Below are positions 8,692-16,724 of a stretch of 64,000 bases of DNA, in pieces (position 1 is the first letter of the stretch; each line of letters starts with the position of its first letter). The position numbers and the translations under genes are program-made. The notes beneath the pieces were generated by a model that did no database searches, was not told the origin of the DNA, and saw nothing but the letters and a program-made list of their open reading frames with translations. The stretch is from Dyadobacter sp. 3J3 (GTDB lineage: Bacteria > Bacteroidota > Bacteroidia > Cytophagales > Spirosomataceae), in the NCBI RefSeq assembly GCF_009801115.1, contig NZ_VTOL01000008.1, forward strand, positions 124,001-188,000, given 5' to 3'.

Positions 8692-9270
8692 TTAGCAACA
8701 TCCGCCTCCCGGCGTACAGCTGGTATCATCTATGCCTGTAAGTACTAATTTCGGAAGCTCTTTCAAGCTTACAGCGGTTTTGTCGGCAGGTGTACAGCAT
8801 TCTTCCCCGGATAAAGTAGTCCCGCAACTCTGCCCTCTGCCAATGGCTTTGCACTGGGTAAAGTCAGCGGCAAGATTCACAGTGAATGTATCACCTTCTG
8901 TTACAAATTCAGAAGGATACATCTGCCGGGTATCGAATTTAGAATTCCCAAATTCAATTTTAACCGTGGCCAACGGGTTCAGCGGAAGAGATTTTTCAAC
9001 CAGATTTATGATCGATAAAGCCTTGCTAACCTTCATCGCCCGATCTGATTCAGAAAGAGACGGTTCCCATAGCTGCACGATCACCTCCGTCCAACTATTC
9101 ATCACACCGCCACAATCCACAGAAACGACAAGTGCCTGTTTTATTTCTGTAATATGGTAAGATTCATCTACAAAATGACCTTCTGCATATTGAAATTGCA
9201 GGATCTTGTCCGGATTTTCCAATAATGTATTTTTAAAGGCTTGCCAGTTCATTGGATCTAAATTATTCAT
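8692..9270 (-). CDS. DUF6428 family protein of the ars operon, Cys-rich C-terminus
   Basis: A protein of 192 residues when started at the ATG at 9270 (MNNLDPMNWQAFKNTLLENP), which avoids overlap with arsR. The N-terminal 100 residues match what I know as DUF6428, a domain repeatedly seen in Bacteroidota arsenic clusters: YHITEIKQALVVSVDCGGVMNSWTEV. The C-terminal half is unusually rich in cysteine, including QSCGTTLSGEECC and the terminal CTPGGGCC, a plausible soft-metal binding site. No signal peptide, so cytoplasmic. Biochemical role unknown; an arsenite-binding or chaperone role is an inference from cysteines and operon position. Confidence 0.8.
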   Translation of the reverse strand: MNNLDPMNWQAFKNTLLENPDKILQFQYAEGHFVDESYHITEIKQALVVSVDCGGVMNSWTEVIVQLWEPSLSESDRAMKVSKALSIINLVEKSLPLNPLATVKIEFGNSKFDTRQMYPSEFVTEGDTFTVNLAADFTQCKAIGRGQSCGTTLSGEECCTPADKTAVSLKELPKLVLTGIDDTSCTPGGGCC

Positions 9271-9296
9271 TGCGATATTACGATTAAATAAAACGA
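9271..9296. promoter_or_regulatory. Possible second, degenerate ArsR site between arsR and the DUF6428 gene
   Basis: Within the 47-nt gap after arsR, GCGATATTACGATTAA matches the core of the main operator (GCAATAATACGATTGA) at 13 of 16 positions in the same orientation. It could be a secondary ArsR binding site or a sequence relic; in AT-rich DNA chance similarity is possible. Confidence 0.3.
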
Positions 9297-9317
9297 TAAA
9301 AAACGTCCTGATTTTTA

Positions 9318-9647
9318 CTATCCGCAGCAATTCACTGATACTTCGGTCTCAAAAATTTCACCGAAAATAACTTTTGCTTCCTGCCACACGGTTTCGTTAA
9401 TACAGTAACAAACGCGCGGTGGATTGATCTCACCATGAAGAATGCCGATTTGTTTCAGCTCTTTCAAATGCTGTGAAACTGTTGCCTGAGCTAGTGGCAA
9501 CACTTCCACCAGGTCACCGCATACACATGATTTTTCCTTCAGCAAGTGCTGAATGATCGCAATCCTGGCCGGATGCGCCAGTGCCTTGGCCAAATCTGCA
9601 ATACGGTTTTGTTTTTCGGTAAAAACTTGTGTTTTTGTTACTCCCAT
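9318..9647 (-). CDS. arsR: ArsR/SmtB-family arsenic-responsive repressor
   Basis: A 109-residue winged-helix repressor: KALAHPARIAIIQHLLKEKS, then the metalloid-site region C41-V-C43-GDLVEVL at the start of helix alpha3, the recognition helix AQATVSQHLKELKQIGIL and the wing. C41 and C43 match the ELCVCDL-type As(III) site of classical ArsR; further cysteines C80, C82, C107 and C108 could add a third thiolate ligand. As first gene of the ars operon it should repress its own transcription and be released by As(III)/Sb(III). The promoter and operator lie directly upstream, leaving almost no 5' leader. Confidence 0.92.
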   Translation of the reverse strand: MGVTKTQVFTEKQNRIADLAKALAHPARIAIIQHLLKEKSCVCGDLVEVLPLAQATVSQHLKELKQIGILHGEINPPRVCYCINETVWQEAKVIFGEIFETEVSVNCCG

Positions 9648-9651
9648 AATG

Positions 9652-9698
9652 CAAAGATAAACAAAAAAATATCAATCGCAATAATACGATTGATATTT
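9652..9698 (-). promoter_or_regulatory. ars promoter overlapped by a 12-bp inverted-repeat ArsR operator
   Basis: A perfect inverted repeat, AAATATCAATCG (9667-9678) and its complement (9687-9698), spaced by 8 nt. On the minus strand TTG (9679-9681, inside the spacer) is followed after 19 nt by TATCTTTG (9652-9659), a consensus Bacteroidota promoter. A repressor bound to the palindrome would cover the -33 element. The -7 box ends 4 nt before the arsR ATG, so the transcript should be leaderless or nearly so. Confidence 0.8.
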
Positions 9699-9780
9699 AA
9701 CCTGATCGGCCGGATAGTATTTTCGTTTTTAACTCACTAATAAATGCTTCGTTAAAAGTCACAATATGCGAGCCATGAAA

Positions 9781-11022
9781 TCAATGAAAAATCTCCTCCG
9801 AAAACTTATTTTCCAGTTTACGCATTACGCGCGTCGCCGTAAGACCGTGTACAATAATTGATAATAAAACGATAAATGAGACAATTGACCAGAGTTCGTT
9901 GCTGTAAAGAAAATCTTTCTGGGTAAGGGCAAATGACAAATAATAGAACGATCCAAGTCCGCGGATACCATAAAAGCTGATACCCAATTTTTCTTTAATA
10001 TGTAAATGTGAATCCATAAGCCCAACGATTCCACTCAAAGGCCTAATCAAAAATATAAAAACTATCCCTACAATCGCCATGGGCCAAGTCAGTGAATCCA
10101 AAATTCCATGCACAAGGCTACCACCAAAAACCAGTAAAACGATAGCTACCAAAATCCGCTCAACCTGATCTGAAAAATTGTGAAGATCCTTATGAAATTC
10201 ACTTTTAAACTCATAATTCCGGAGCGTTACAGCGGCTACAAAAACGGAAATGAAACCATATCCATGAATCATTTCGGTTAGGCCATAAATCAGAAGTGCG
10301 GATGCAACAGCAATAAATCCATCATTGATATTAATGAATTTAGTTTTCCGGGATACATTAAAAATCAGATAGCCTAATAGTTTTCCAAGTAAAAACCCTG
10401 CAATAATTCCTGCCGATATTTTATACACAAAATCATAAGCAAACCATTCCAGAATGCTTCCCGCGTTATTTGGCCCCAATGACGCCACAGAAATTGCCAG
10501 CCATGTGAAAGGAAATCCCATACCGTCATTCATCCCGGCTTCGGCAGTAAGGGCAAAACGGACATTGTCTTTTCTACTTTCCAAAGGTGGCCCGACCTGC
10601 ACATCCGCGGCTAAAACCGGATCTGTTGGTGCCAATGCAGCACCAAGTAAAAGTGAAGATGCAAAGTCCAGATGAAGAAACAGATACGACAACATGGTAA
10701 GTAAAAAAATACATAAAACCATGGTAATCGTAAGCAACCGTAGCGGAACAGCCCAGGTTTTCAGAGAAAACGGCCGGTCAATTTTCAGTCCTCCGCCCAT
10801 GATAGAAATGATAATCACTAACTCGGTAAAATGAACTGTATATTCCTCATATCTCACCGGATCCGGCTTGGGCAGCCCCTCTATGAAATAGTAAGAAATA
10901 GCACCAAGAAGTAAATAAACAACAGAATCAGAAATACCCGTCTTTTTGGTAAATGACGGCATCCAAGCCATTCCTAGTGCTGCAATTCCTATTAAAGTTA
11001 TTGTAATAATATAACTATCCAT
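9781..11022 (-). CDS. Cation:proton antiporter (CPA1/NhaP-like)
   Basis: A 413-residue inner-membrane protein with 11-12 hydrophobic segments and the Na+/H+ exchanger domain (PF00999). The motif GAALAPTDPVLAADVQ (about 127-142) contains the conserved TDP unwound segment, and LTAEAGMNDGMGFPF carries the ND pair expected of the ion-binding centre in electroneutral CPA1 members. It should exchange Na+ or K+ for protons. It is transcribed alone, 133 bases past the arsR promoter region and in the same direction; no accessory TrkA-C domain is present. Confidence 0.85.
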   Translation of the reverse strand: MDSYIITITLIGIAALGMAWMPSFTKKTGISDSVVYLLLGAISYYFIEGLPKPDPVRYEEYTVHFTELVIIISIMGGGLKIDRPFSLKTWAVPLRLLTITMVLCIFLLTMLSYLFLHLDFASSLLLGAALAPTDPVLAADVQVGPPLESRKDNVRFALTAEAGMNDGMGFPFTWLAISVASLGPNNAGSILEWFAYDFVYKISAGIIAGFLLGKLLGYLIFNVSRKTKFININDGFIAVASALLIYGLTEMIHGYGFISVFVAAVTLRNYEFKSEFHKDLHNFSDQVERILVAIVLLVFGGSLVHGILDSLTWPMAIVGIVFIFLIRPLSGIVGLMDSHLHIKEKLGISFYGIRGLGSFYYLSFALTQKDFLYSNELWSIVSFIVLLSIIVHGLTATRVMRKLENKFSEEIFH

Positions 11023-11080
11023 GTCGCAAACATGGAAATAATCATGCCTGAATGACGTAATTCAACTATTGCTTAATGAC

Positions 11081-11767
11081 TCAATAAACCGGAGTAGTTT
11101 TTCTTTTGTTTTTACCCCACTTATATTGATGCGTCCAATATGCCATTTTCATGGATAAATACCCGAAACCGGCGCCAAAAAGTACATCACCCAGGTAATG
11201 TCGGTTATTGGCAATTCGCAGTAATCCGGTTGTACCCGCCATGGTATAAGCCGCATAGGGCATCCAGGGAAGGCGGTCTTTGTATTCTTCACTCAAAAAA
11301 GTGGCTGTGGCAAATGCCTGCGCAGCATGGCCAGAAGGGAATGAATACCGATCAGTTCCATCAGGCCGCGTTTCGTGGGAAACACCTTTTAAAAGCGTCA
11401 CCGAAGCATACATAAACAATTCCCCTTTTATCAAAATCGCGGTTCGGTTAGGAAAATCGTTTTTTGATTTAACACCAAAAGCATCCAGACCATAGGCAAT
11501 GGGCAGAGAGGCGTATTCCAGATAATTGTCAAGTTTGGTATGAAAATCAGGAAATTGTTTGTTCCGCTCGTCACGGATTTTAAACTTGACCTGATCCTTA
11601 AAAAACACGGTGGTAAATAATCCGGAAGCCATTAATATTCCCGGTACGTATAACTGACTTTTTGTAAAAGAAAGCTTTTGATTGATCTGAACAGAGTCCT
11701 GCTGCTGGCTAAATGAAGGCAACGACAGAACAATAGCCAGTTGCAGCAACAAAAATTTACGAAACAT
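11081..11767 (-). CDS. PAP2-superfamily phosphatase, exported
   Basis: A 228-residue protein with a signal peptide (to about residue 20, PSFSQ) and the complete three-part PAP2 acid phosphatase signature: K127-x6-R134-P135, FPSGH (H147) and R184-x5-H190-x3-D194. Catalysis is therefore expected, on a lipid phosphate or phosphoanhydride such as undecaprenyl pyrophosphate or a phosphatidate, with the active site in the periplasm. Only weak membrane segments are visible. It lies 58 nt after the antiporter start on the same strand; no evidence of co-transcription beyond proximity. Confidence 0.85.
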   Translation of the reverse strand: MFRKFLLLQLAIVLSLPSFSQQQDSVQINQKLSFTKSQLYVPGILMASGLFTTVFFKDQVKFKIRDERNKQFPDFHTKLDNYLEYASLPIAYGLDAFGVKSKNDFPNRTAILIKGELFMYASVTLLKGVSHETRPDGTDRYSFPSGHAAQAFATATFLSEEYKDRLPWMPYAAYTMAGTTGLLRIANNRHYLGDVLFGAGFGYLSMKMAYWTHQYKWGKNKRKTTPVY

Positions 11768-12141
11768 AAGATGAGGTTTTAATACAATTTTCCAAGAGGC
11801 GTTAAAAGTATAGGCTGATTCTGAATTTTTTCTGAATTAAAGGGATGCAGGGTAACCAGAATTAATTACAATATTGCTGCTACTTTTATTTAAAACTCTG
11901 TCTTACGAGAATCATTTTTTTTAGGATTTAATTCAAAAAAGAGATCATTTAATCAGATTTTAACGCATTGGAAGATTAGCACCGTACTTTATATTTTCTT
12001 ATTTAATTACAAAAAGCGAGAAAAAAATATCTGATTAAAACTTATAATTTTTTTTCTATTATGCTTAATTTATCAAAGGGTTAGTGTGCGTCAAAAACAA
12101 TTCTTATTATTGATCATTATTCCCCTAACCAACTGATTGCC
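11768..12141. other. Intergenic spacer, no gene seen
   Basis: A 374-base very AT-rich spacer between divergent genes. No open frame with a plausible start, no clear hairpin terminator and no convincing TAnnTTTG box were seen. It presumably holds promoters for the PAP2 gene (minus) and the lipoprotein gene (plus). Confidence 0.5.
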
Positions 12142-12882
12142 ATGAAAAAAATATATCTGCTTCCATTGCTATTTTTGATCGTAACAGGCTGTTCCAAAAA
12201 GAGCGATCCTGAACCGGATGTTACTTTGGATTCTGCCACGCTTGACTTGAAATATAATGCCACGCATCAGTTTGCGCTAACCAAAGGTACTGCCGCGGTA
12301 ACGCCCTCAACCTATACCTGGAAGTCCAGTGATACATTGGTTGGCAAGGTTTCAAAAGACGGAAATTTTACAGCCAGAAAAATTGGAGAAACGACCATTA
12401 CAGCAATTGCTGATGGAAAAACATTACAATCTAAGATTACGGTTTCCCCAATGAGCACCCTGGCAGCAGAGCCGGTAACGGATTGGGGCGCTACAATCGC
12501 TCAGATTAAAGCAAAAGAAAAAAGGGCCTTATTATCTGAAACAACGGGAACAATCTTTTTTAAAGGAGAAAATGCCAAAATAGCAGCTTCTGGTTATGTC
12601 CTTGAAAATGGAAAATTAACTTCTTCCGCTTTATTATTGACCACCACACAAGCCGTAGCGACCGAAGCATTAACCTTTTACTCGGAGCGATATCCGGATT
12701 ATGGAACTTTGGATTCCAGTGTTGTTTTCATCAACGATGCCAGAACATTTGGGGTTTTAGTCGGTGTTGATGCTGATCTTGGACTTTATGCAATTTATAG
12801 TCCATATGATCCTAATGGAAGGTTGACAAGCGCTTCTGTGGCGGATAGATTGAAACGTTTTAAGATTGGGCGTAAGCTTTGA
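12142..12882 (+). CDS. Lipoprotein with bacterial Ig-like (Big_2) domain
   Basis: A 246-residue lipoprotein; the lipobox ends at C17 (LIVTGC). Residues about 30-103 form a Big_2-type Ig domain: the start VTLDSATLDLKYNATHQF, the TYTWKSSDTLVGKVSKDGNF core and the closing GETTITAIADGKTLQSKITV follow the 'context-dependent variation' pattern of BIG2 domains. The C-terminal 140 residues have no family that I recognise. Probable cell-surface or periplasm-facing outer-membrane lipoprotein with a binding role; not obviously linked to its neighbours. Confidence 0.8.
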   Translation: MKKIYLLPLLFLIVTGCSKKSDPEPDVTLDSATLDLKYNATHQFALTKGTAAVTPSTYTWKSSDTLVGKVSKDGNFTARKIGETTITAIADGKTLQSKITVSPMSTLAAEPVTDWGATIAQIKAKEKRALLSETTGTIFFKGENAKIAASGYVLENGKLTSSALLLTTTQAVATEALTFYSERYPDYGTLDSSVVFINDARTFGVLVGVDADLGLYAIYSPYDPNGRLTSASVADRLKRFKIGRKL

Positions 12883-12904
12883 GGTTGATTTTTCTGGTAT
12901 TATA

Positions 12905-12938
12905 AACAAAAACCCGTTCGTCCGAACGGGTCTTTGTT
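12905..12938. terminator. Intrinsic terminator, usable in both directions
   Basis: ACCCGTTCG (12912-12920) and CGAACGGGT (12923-12931) form a perfect 9-bp stem with a two-base loop, flanked by an A-rich arm and a T-rich arm. It lies 30 nt after the lipoprotein stop and 20 nt beyond the 3' end of the minus-strand tRNA. Confidence 0.8.
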
Positions 12939-12957
12939 TATAATACAGGAATAAATG

Positions 12958-13032
12958 TAGGACGTAGCGGGCTCGAACCGCTGACCTTCGCGTTGTCGAC
13001 GCGACGCTCTGAACCAACTGAGCTAACATCCT
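12958..13032 (-). tRNA. tRNA-Val (anticodon GAC) with C33
   Basis: On the minus strand a full cloverleaf folds: 7-bp acceptor AGGATGT/ACGTCCT (one T-G pair), T8-A9, D-stem GCTC/GAGC with AGTTGG in the loop, anticodon stem TCGCG/CGCGA, loop TCGACAA, a 5-nt variable region AGGTC and T-arm AGCGG-TTCGAGC-CCGCT. The anticodon is GAC, so it reads valine GUU/GUC codons. The CCA end is not encoded. Position 33 is C where U is almost universal. It sits between the lipoprotein terminator and the MFS gene. Confidence 0.85.
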
Positions 13033-13055
13033 TTCTTGACATTCGTAAATATATG

Positions 13056-14372
13056 TTAATTTGCTTTTGTCTGCAACCCATACCTGTATACCTTTTGGGA
13101 AGGTATTCTGGATAATAGAATAAGCCCGACGACAAAAATCAAAAGTAAAGCAAGAATACTGTTGCGCATGCTTCCGGTAATTTGTTCTACGGTTCCATAA
13201 ATAAATGTCCCCAGAACGATGGCTATCTTTTCCGTGACGTCGTAAAAACTAAAAAAAGAAGCTGTATCAACTGTATTTTCCGGTATCAATTTTGAATAAG
13301 TTGCTCTGGAAAGTGACTGAATTCCACCCATCACCATGCCTACCGCACAAGCTACGATATAAAATTGCCCGGCAGTGGTTGTGTAATAAGCACCCGCACA
13401 AATCCCAATCCATATCGCTACACCGATCATCAGCGCATAAATATTTCCAATTTTTGAAGACAACCACGAAAAGGAATAAGAACCTATAATACCAACAAGC
13501 TGGATTAAAAGCACGGTAATGATCAAACTTTGAGAAGGTAATTTCAATTCGTTGGAGCCAAAAATAGTTGCGACATACATAACCGTTCGCAAACCCATGG
13601 TATAAACAAAAAAAGCAAGCAGGAATTTGGCAAGATAAGGCTGCTCCCGAAGCTGGCCGTATACTTTAACCAATTCTTTAAACCCGCTAAAAATCCAGTT
13701 TTCAACTTGCTTTTTTCCTTTATTAGCCGATGGCAAGTATCTAAAAGGAATCTGCGCAAACAATATCCACCAGACACCCACTGTAAAAAATGAAATTCTG
13801 GCAGGCATTGCTTTATCGGTAATCCCGTAAAATGATGGAAAAAGCACCATACTTAAATTGAAAATCAATAGTAGAACACTTCCAAAATAACCCATGGAAA
13901 ACCCTTTGGCACTCACACGGTCGTAGTTTTCTTCGGTGGCTATTTCGGGAAGATAAGAATCGTAAAAGACAATACTTCCGCTCCATCCGATCAGACTCAA
14001 AGCAAAAATCAATACTGAAATATTCAGTGTATCTTTTGTAAAGAAAAACAGCAGCATACAACTTATTGACCCCAGATAACAGAAGAATTTCATGAATCTT
14101 TTCTTGTTTCCGGTAAAATCCGCAATGGCTGTACAAAGTGGAATTAGAAGCGCAGTCAATAAAAAAGAAGCTGATACGGTATAAGAAAAAAGTACAGTGC
14201 TCTTAATCGAAAAACAAAAAAAATCAATCAAACCCGTTCCTGCTGAGGCATTTAACGCTGCGGCGCTGAAATAAACAGGAAAAATACTGGAAACGATTAC
14301 CAGGGCATGTACAGAATTTGCCCAGTCGTACATACACCAGGCATTGATTATTTTCGGATCGTTCTTTTTCAT
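13056..14372 (-). CDS. MFS transporter of the UMF1/Atg22-like family
   Basis: A 438-residue inner-membrane protein with about twelve hydrophobic segments. The N-terminus, with NAWCMYDWANSVHALVI, carries the conserved Y-D-W/F-A-N-S motif of UMF1-type (Atg22-like) major facilitator proteins, and the loop GGIQSLSRATYSKLIPE is the family's second hallmark (G-x-Q-S-x-S-R). Bacterial members are uncharacterised; Atg22 in yeast exports amino acids from the vacuole, so substrate is unknown here. Transcribed toward the tRNA gene, its stop 24 nt from the tRNA 5' end, so read-through into the tRNA is possible. Confidence 0.85.
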   Translation of the reverse strand: MKKNDPKIINAWCMYDWANSVHALVIVSSIFPVYFSAAALNASAGTGLIDFFCFSIKSTVLFSYTVSASFLLTALLIPLCTAIADFTGNKKRFMKFFCYLGSISCMLLFFFTKDTLNISVLIFALSLIGWSGSIVFYDSYLPEIATEENYDRVSAKGFSMGYFGSVLLLIFNLSMVLFPSFYGITDKAMPARISFFTVGVWWILFAQIPFRYLPSANKGKKQVENWIFSGFKELVKVYGQLREQPYLAKFLLAFFVYTMGLRTVMYVATIFGSNELKLPSQSLIITVLLIQLVGIIGSYSFSWLSSKIGNIYALMIGVAIWIGICAGAYYTTTAGQFYIVACAVGMVMGGIQSLSRATYSKLIPENTVDTASFFSFYDVTEKIAIVLGTFIYGTVEQITGSMRNSILALLLIFVVGLILLSRIPSQKVYRYGLQTKAN

Positions 14373-14396
14373 AAAGGGTATATTTCCCGTAAAACT

Positions 14397-14430
14397 AAGA
14401 AAAGCGACAGATTCCTCTGCCGCTTTTCTT
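14397..14430 (-). terminator. Hairpin terminator after the small lipoprotein gene
   Basis: AAGAAAAGCG-CAGA and TCTG-CGCTTTTCTT form a long stem with one mismatch and a 4-nt loop, 22 nt downstream of the 152-residue lipoprotein gene on the minus strand and just ahead of the MFS gene start. Confidence 0.7.
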
Positions 14431-14451
14431 ACAATATTTATAAAAACCTTA

Positions 14452-14910
14452 CTACTTTATTACCGGTTCAAAAACCATAATTGTTTCAGCATCCACGCCG
14501 CCAACAGGCATCGTACTTTTTAGTCTGAGTTTGCTATTCGTCAATTCAACAACACCAAATTTTCCGGAAAAACCAGTTATCGCAATATCTAGAGTGGCTG
14601 CATTATCAATCAGATACCAGGTCCCGCCATTGATAACCTGACTTGATTTTTGTTCAAGTGCTTTGGTAACATTGTTAGCCAAAAACTGGATATCCATATA
14701 AGTAGCAATATCTTTCGTCTGCTGATTCAGCAAGGACGGTGCGATAGTATTTCCGCTTAAATCCGTCACTGAACTCATGCGCCATGGATAATTTACAAGA
14801 ATTTTACTCTTTTCCGTAGGCTTCACAGAATCGTCATTATCTTTACTTCCACAAGAACCAAGTGAAAATAAAATGACAAATACAGCAACAAAATTAATTA
14901 ATCGATTCAT
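14452..14910 (-). CDS. Small lipoprotein, lipocalin-like
   Basis: A 152-residue lipoprotein with lipobox cysteine C20 (LFSLGSC). The rest is beta-rich: PWRMSSVTDLSG, GTWYLIDNAATLDI, LTNSKLRLKS. This resembles the lipocalin-like or DUF4923/DUF5004-type small lipoproteins common in Bacteroidota, which start with a short 'W-x-h-x-S-h' strand. Function unknown. It has its own terminator, so it is probably monocistronic. Confidence 0.7.
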   Translation of the reverse strand: MNRLINFVAVFVILFSLGSCGSKDNDDSVKPTEKSKILVNYPWRMSSVTDLSGNTIAPSLLNQQTKDIATYMDIQFLANNVTKALEQKSSQVINGGTWYLIDNAATLDIAITGFSGKFGVVELTNSKLRLKSTMPVGGVDAETIMVFEPVIK

Positions 14911-15068
14911 TTTTGTGTTTTTAAAGTAATAGTTTGGCTAAAATTCCGGTTTCTGACTTCAAACCTTTAAGAGTGAATATCTTGTAAAAGTTAAATTAAC
15001 AGATTTTCCAGGAGTTTTGCAAAATTAACGAATTTGTTTCATCAATTCTTATCGAACGACACACAAAT

Positions 15069-16724
15069 ATGTTATCAAGATATTTACATATAGTAATTAC
15101 ACTTCTGACAATCAGCTCAATCCACACCTTTGCACAGGATTGTACTCCATCTTACATCTTAAATCCGGTTACAGGCAACAATGCTATCGAATGGAATAAA
15201 TTCCCTGAATTCAGTTTGCCTTTCAAAATAATATACAATGGGCCGCGCTTTGGTGATACCCAGTCGCTGCCCTTGAAACACGGATTTAGTCACCTTGCTC
15301 TATTTTCAGGAAATGAGCCTGCAACATTACCCGCCGCAAACCGCGCTTTGCTTTGGAATAGTGTGGCGACCAATTCAGGAAATCAGCCATGGGGAATCAA
15401 TGAACTCAGAAGTCCGTGGGGAAATGACACGACAGCATACCGCCAGGGTTGGGCTTCATATCTTACTTTGCTTGCAAACAGTTTTCAGGATTCGCAGGGT
15501 AGCGGCGTCCCGAAAGCAGATATTATTTGTTTGGATGTGGAGCGCATGCTTACAGAAGATCGTGACATTTTAAAGCTTAAAACAAACGCCGCCACACCGG
15601 CGAAATATGCTAATCTTTCTGATGCGGATTTTCTCGCTACCTATAAAAAGGACATTCGCTGGTGGTATACCGAAGCCGTAAATTATTTAAAAAGTAAAGG
15701 TTTTGACAAATCTTCAACCATTACGAGTTACAGTGATGTGCCTGTGCGTGCAACCTGGCTTAATATTGAAAGTAACAGCTGGCAGGACTGGACGACAAAT
15801 ACAGCCCGGACCCATTATCTGATGCAGGATGATAATGGCAAAATCGGCGGTACTTTTTACAATTCGCTAACAAGTCTGACTCCGTCCCCTTACTATTATT
15901 ATGGATACAGCAGTCCGATTGGCAAAGATTACCTTACCTACCTTTTATTTCAGGTTGAAGTAAATAATGCATGGAGCAACAAACCAAATATTCCATTTGT
16001 GTGGATGCGGATTCATGACAGTTTCGATCCGACAGTCCCGATGATTTTGCCGTTTCAGGCTCAGGCAACGGCCATTTTTCCATTCTTTTCGGGAGCAAAA
16101 GGACTTTGGCTTTGGGAAAATGGTGGAATTGCCAATTCCCGACAGGAAAATTATGCTGCCTATGAGAATTTTATTTATGGACTTTACCGCCTTTCTGAGT
16201 TTAAAGATATGTTCGAGGGCTCTTACGATCTGGTTATTCCGGAGTCTGCAAGAGATCTGATGACTTCCAAAAAACCGGTTTGGCGAGGCGTTGTAAAAAA
16301 TGGAAATATTCTGATTGCCGCTCAAAATCCATATGCTGGTGATAATGACGTAACGAGTGTGACACTTTCTTACCAGAAATGGGTAAAAACGATAAGTTTG
16401 AAAGGCAAAGAAGTTTTCCTTTGCAAGTTTGATCTGAGCCAGGATAATTCTTCAACGGAGCCTAATATTACGGAGGCATTTTTATATCCAAATCCGATGG
16501 CGGCGGATTCCAAAGTAAGGCTTACCGGTATAAACGGCACAGTCAACGTCGATTTTGATCTTTTTAACAATCAGGGGAAACTTGTTTATTCCGGAAAACT
16601 GCAAGCTATTGCAGGTTCAACCGATCAAAGTGTAACGCTTCCCCAGCTTGGCATGGGCTTGTATATTGCCCGTTTCAAAAGTCCAGATAAAACGATTACC
16701 CAGAAAATTATCATCACAAAATAA
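15069..16724 (+). CDS. T9SS-secreted protein of unknown function (possible glycosidase-like fold)
   Basis: A 551-residue exported protein. A signal peptide ends at about residue 22 (IHTFAQ). The central 450 residues are rich in W, Y and D and read like a TIM-barrel carbohydrate enzyme (ADIICLDVERML, IRWWYTEAVNYLKSKGF, PFVWMRIHDSF, AKGLWLWENGG), but I do not recognise a named family. The C-terminus from YPNPMAADS (about 473-551) is a T9SS type A sorting domain. Its TAA stop overlaps the ATG of the next gene by one base (TAATG), so the two are translationally coupled. Confidence 0.75.
   Translation: MLSRYLHIVITLLTISSIHTFAQDCTPSYILNPVTGNNAIEWNKFPEFSLPFKIIYNGPRFGDTQSLPLKHGFSHLALFSGNEPATLPAANRALLWNSVATNSGNQPWGINELRSPWGNDTTAYRQGWASYLTLLANSFQDSQGSGVPKADIICLDVERMLTEDRDILKLKTNAATPAKYANLSDADFLATYKKDIRWWYTEAVNYLKSKGFDKSSTITSYSDVPVRATWLNIESNSWQDWTTNTARTHYLMQDDNGKIGGTFYNSLTSLTPSPYYYYGYSSPIGKDYLTYLLFQVEVNNAWSNKPNIPFVWMRIHDSFDPTVPMILPFQAQATAIFPFFSGAKGLWLWENGGIANSRQENYAAYENFIYGLYRLSEFKDMFEGSYDLVIPESARDLMTSKKPVWRGVVKNGNILIAAQNPYAGDNDVTSVTLSYQKWVKTISLKGKEVFLCKFDLSQDNSSTEPNITEAFLYPNPMAADSKVRLTGINGTVNVDFDLFNNQGKLVYSGKLQAIAGSTDQSVTLPQLGMGLYIARFKSPDKTITQKIIITK

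Noticed and set aside
12958..13032. Reading the tRNA as tRNA-Asp (GTC) or as a + strand tRNA
   Set aside because: GTC would need a shifted anticodon loop that breaks the 5-bp stem TCGCG/CGCGA; the + strand lacks a D-loop and T-loop in the right order.
12938..13135. Minus-strand open frames across the tRNA region
   Set aside because: They run through the tRNA and its flanks, overlap the MFS gene end, and have no start context or family; they are by-products of the structured tRNA sequence.
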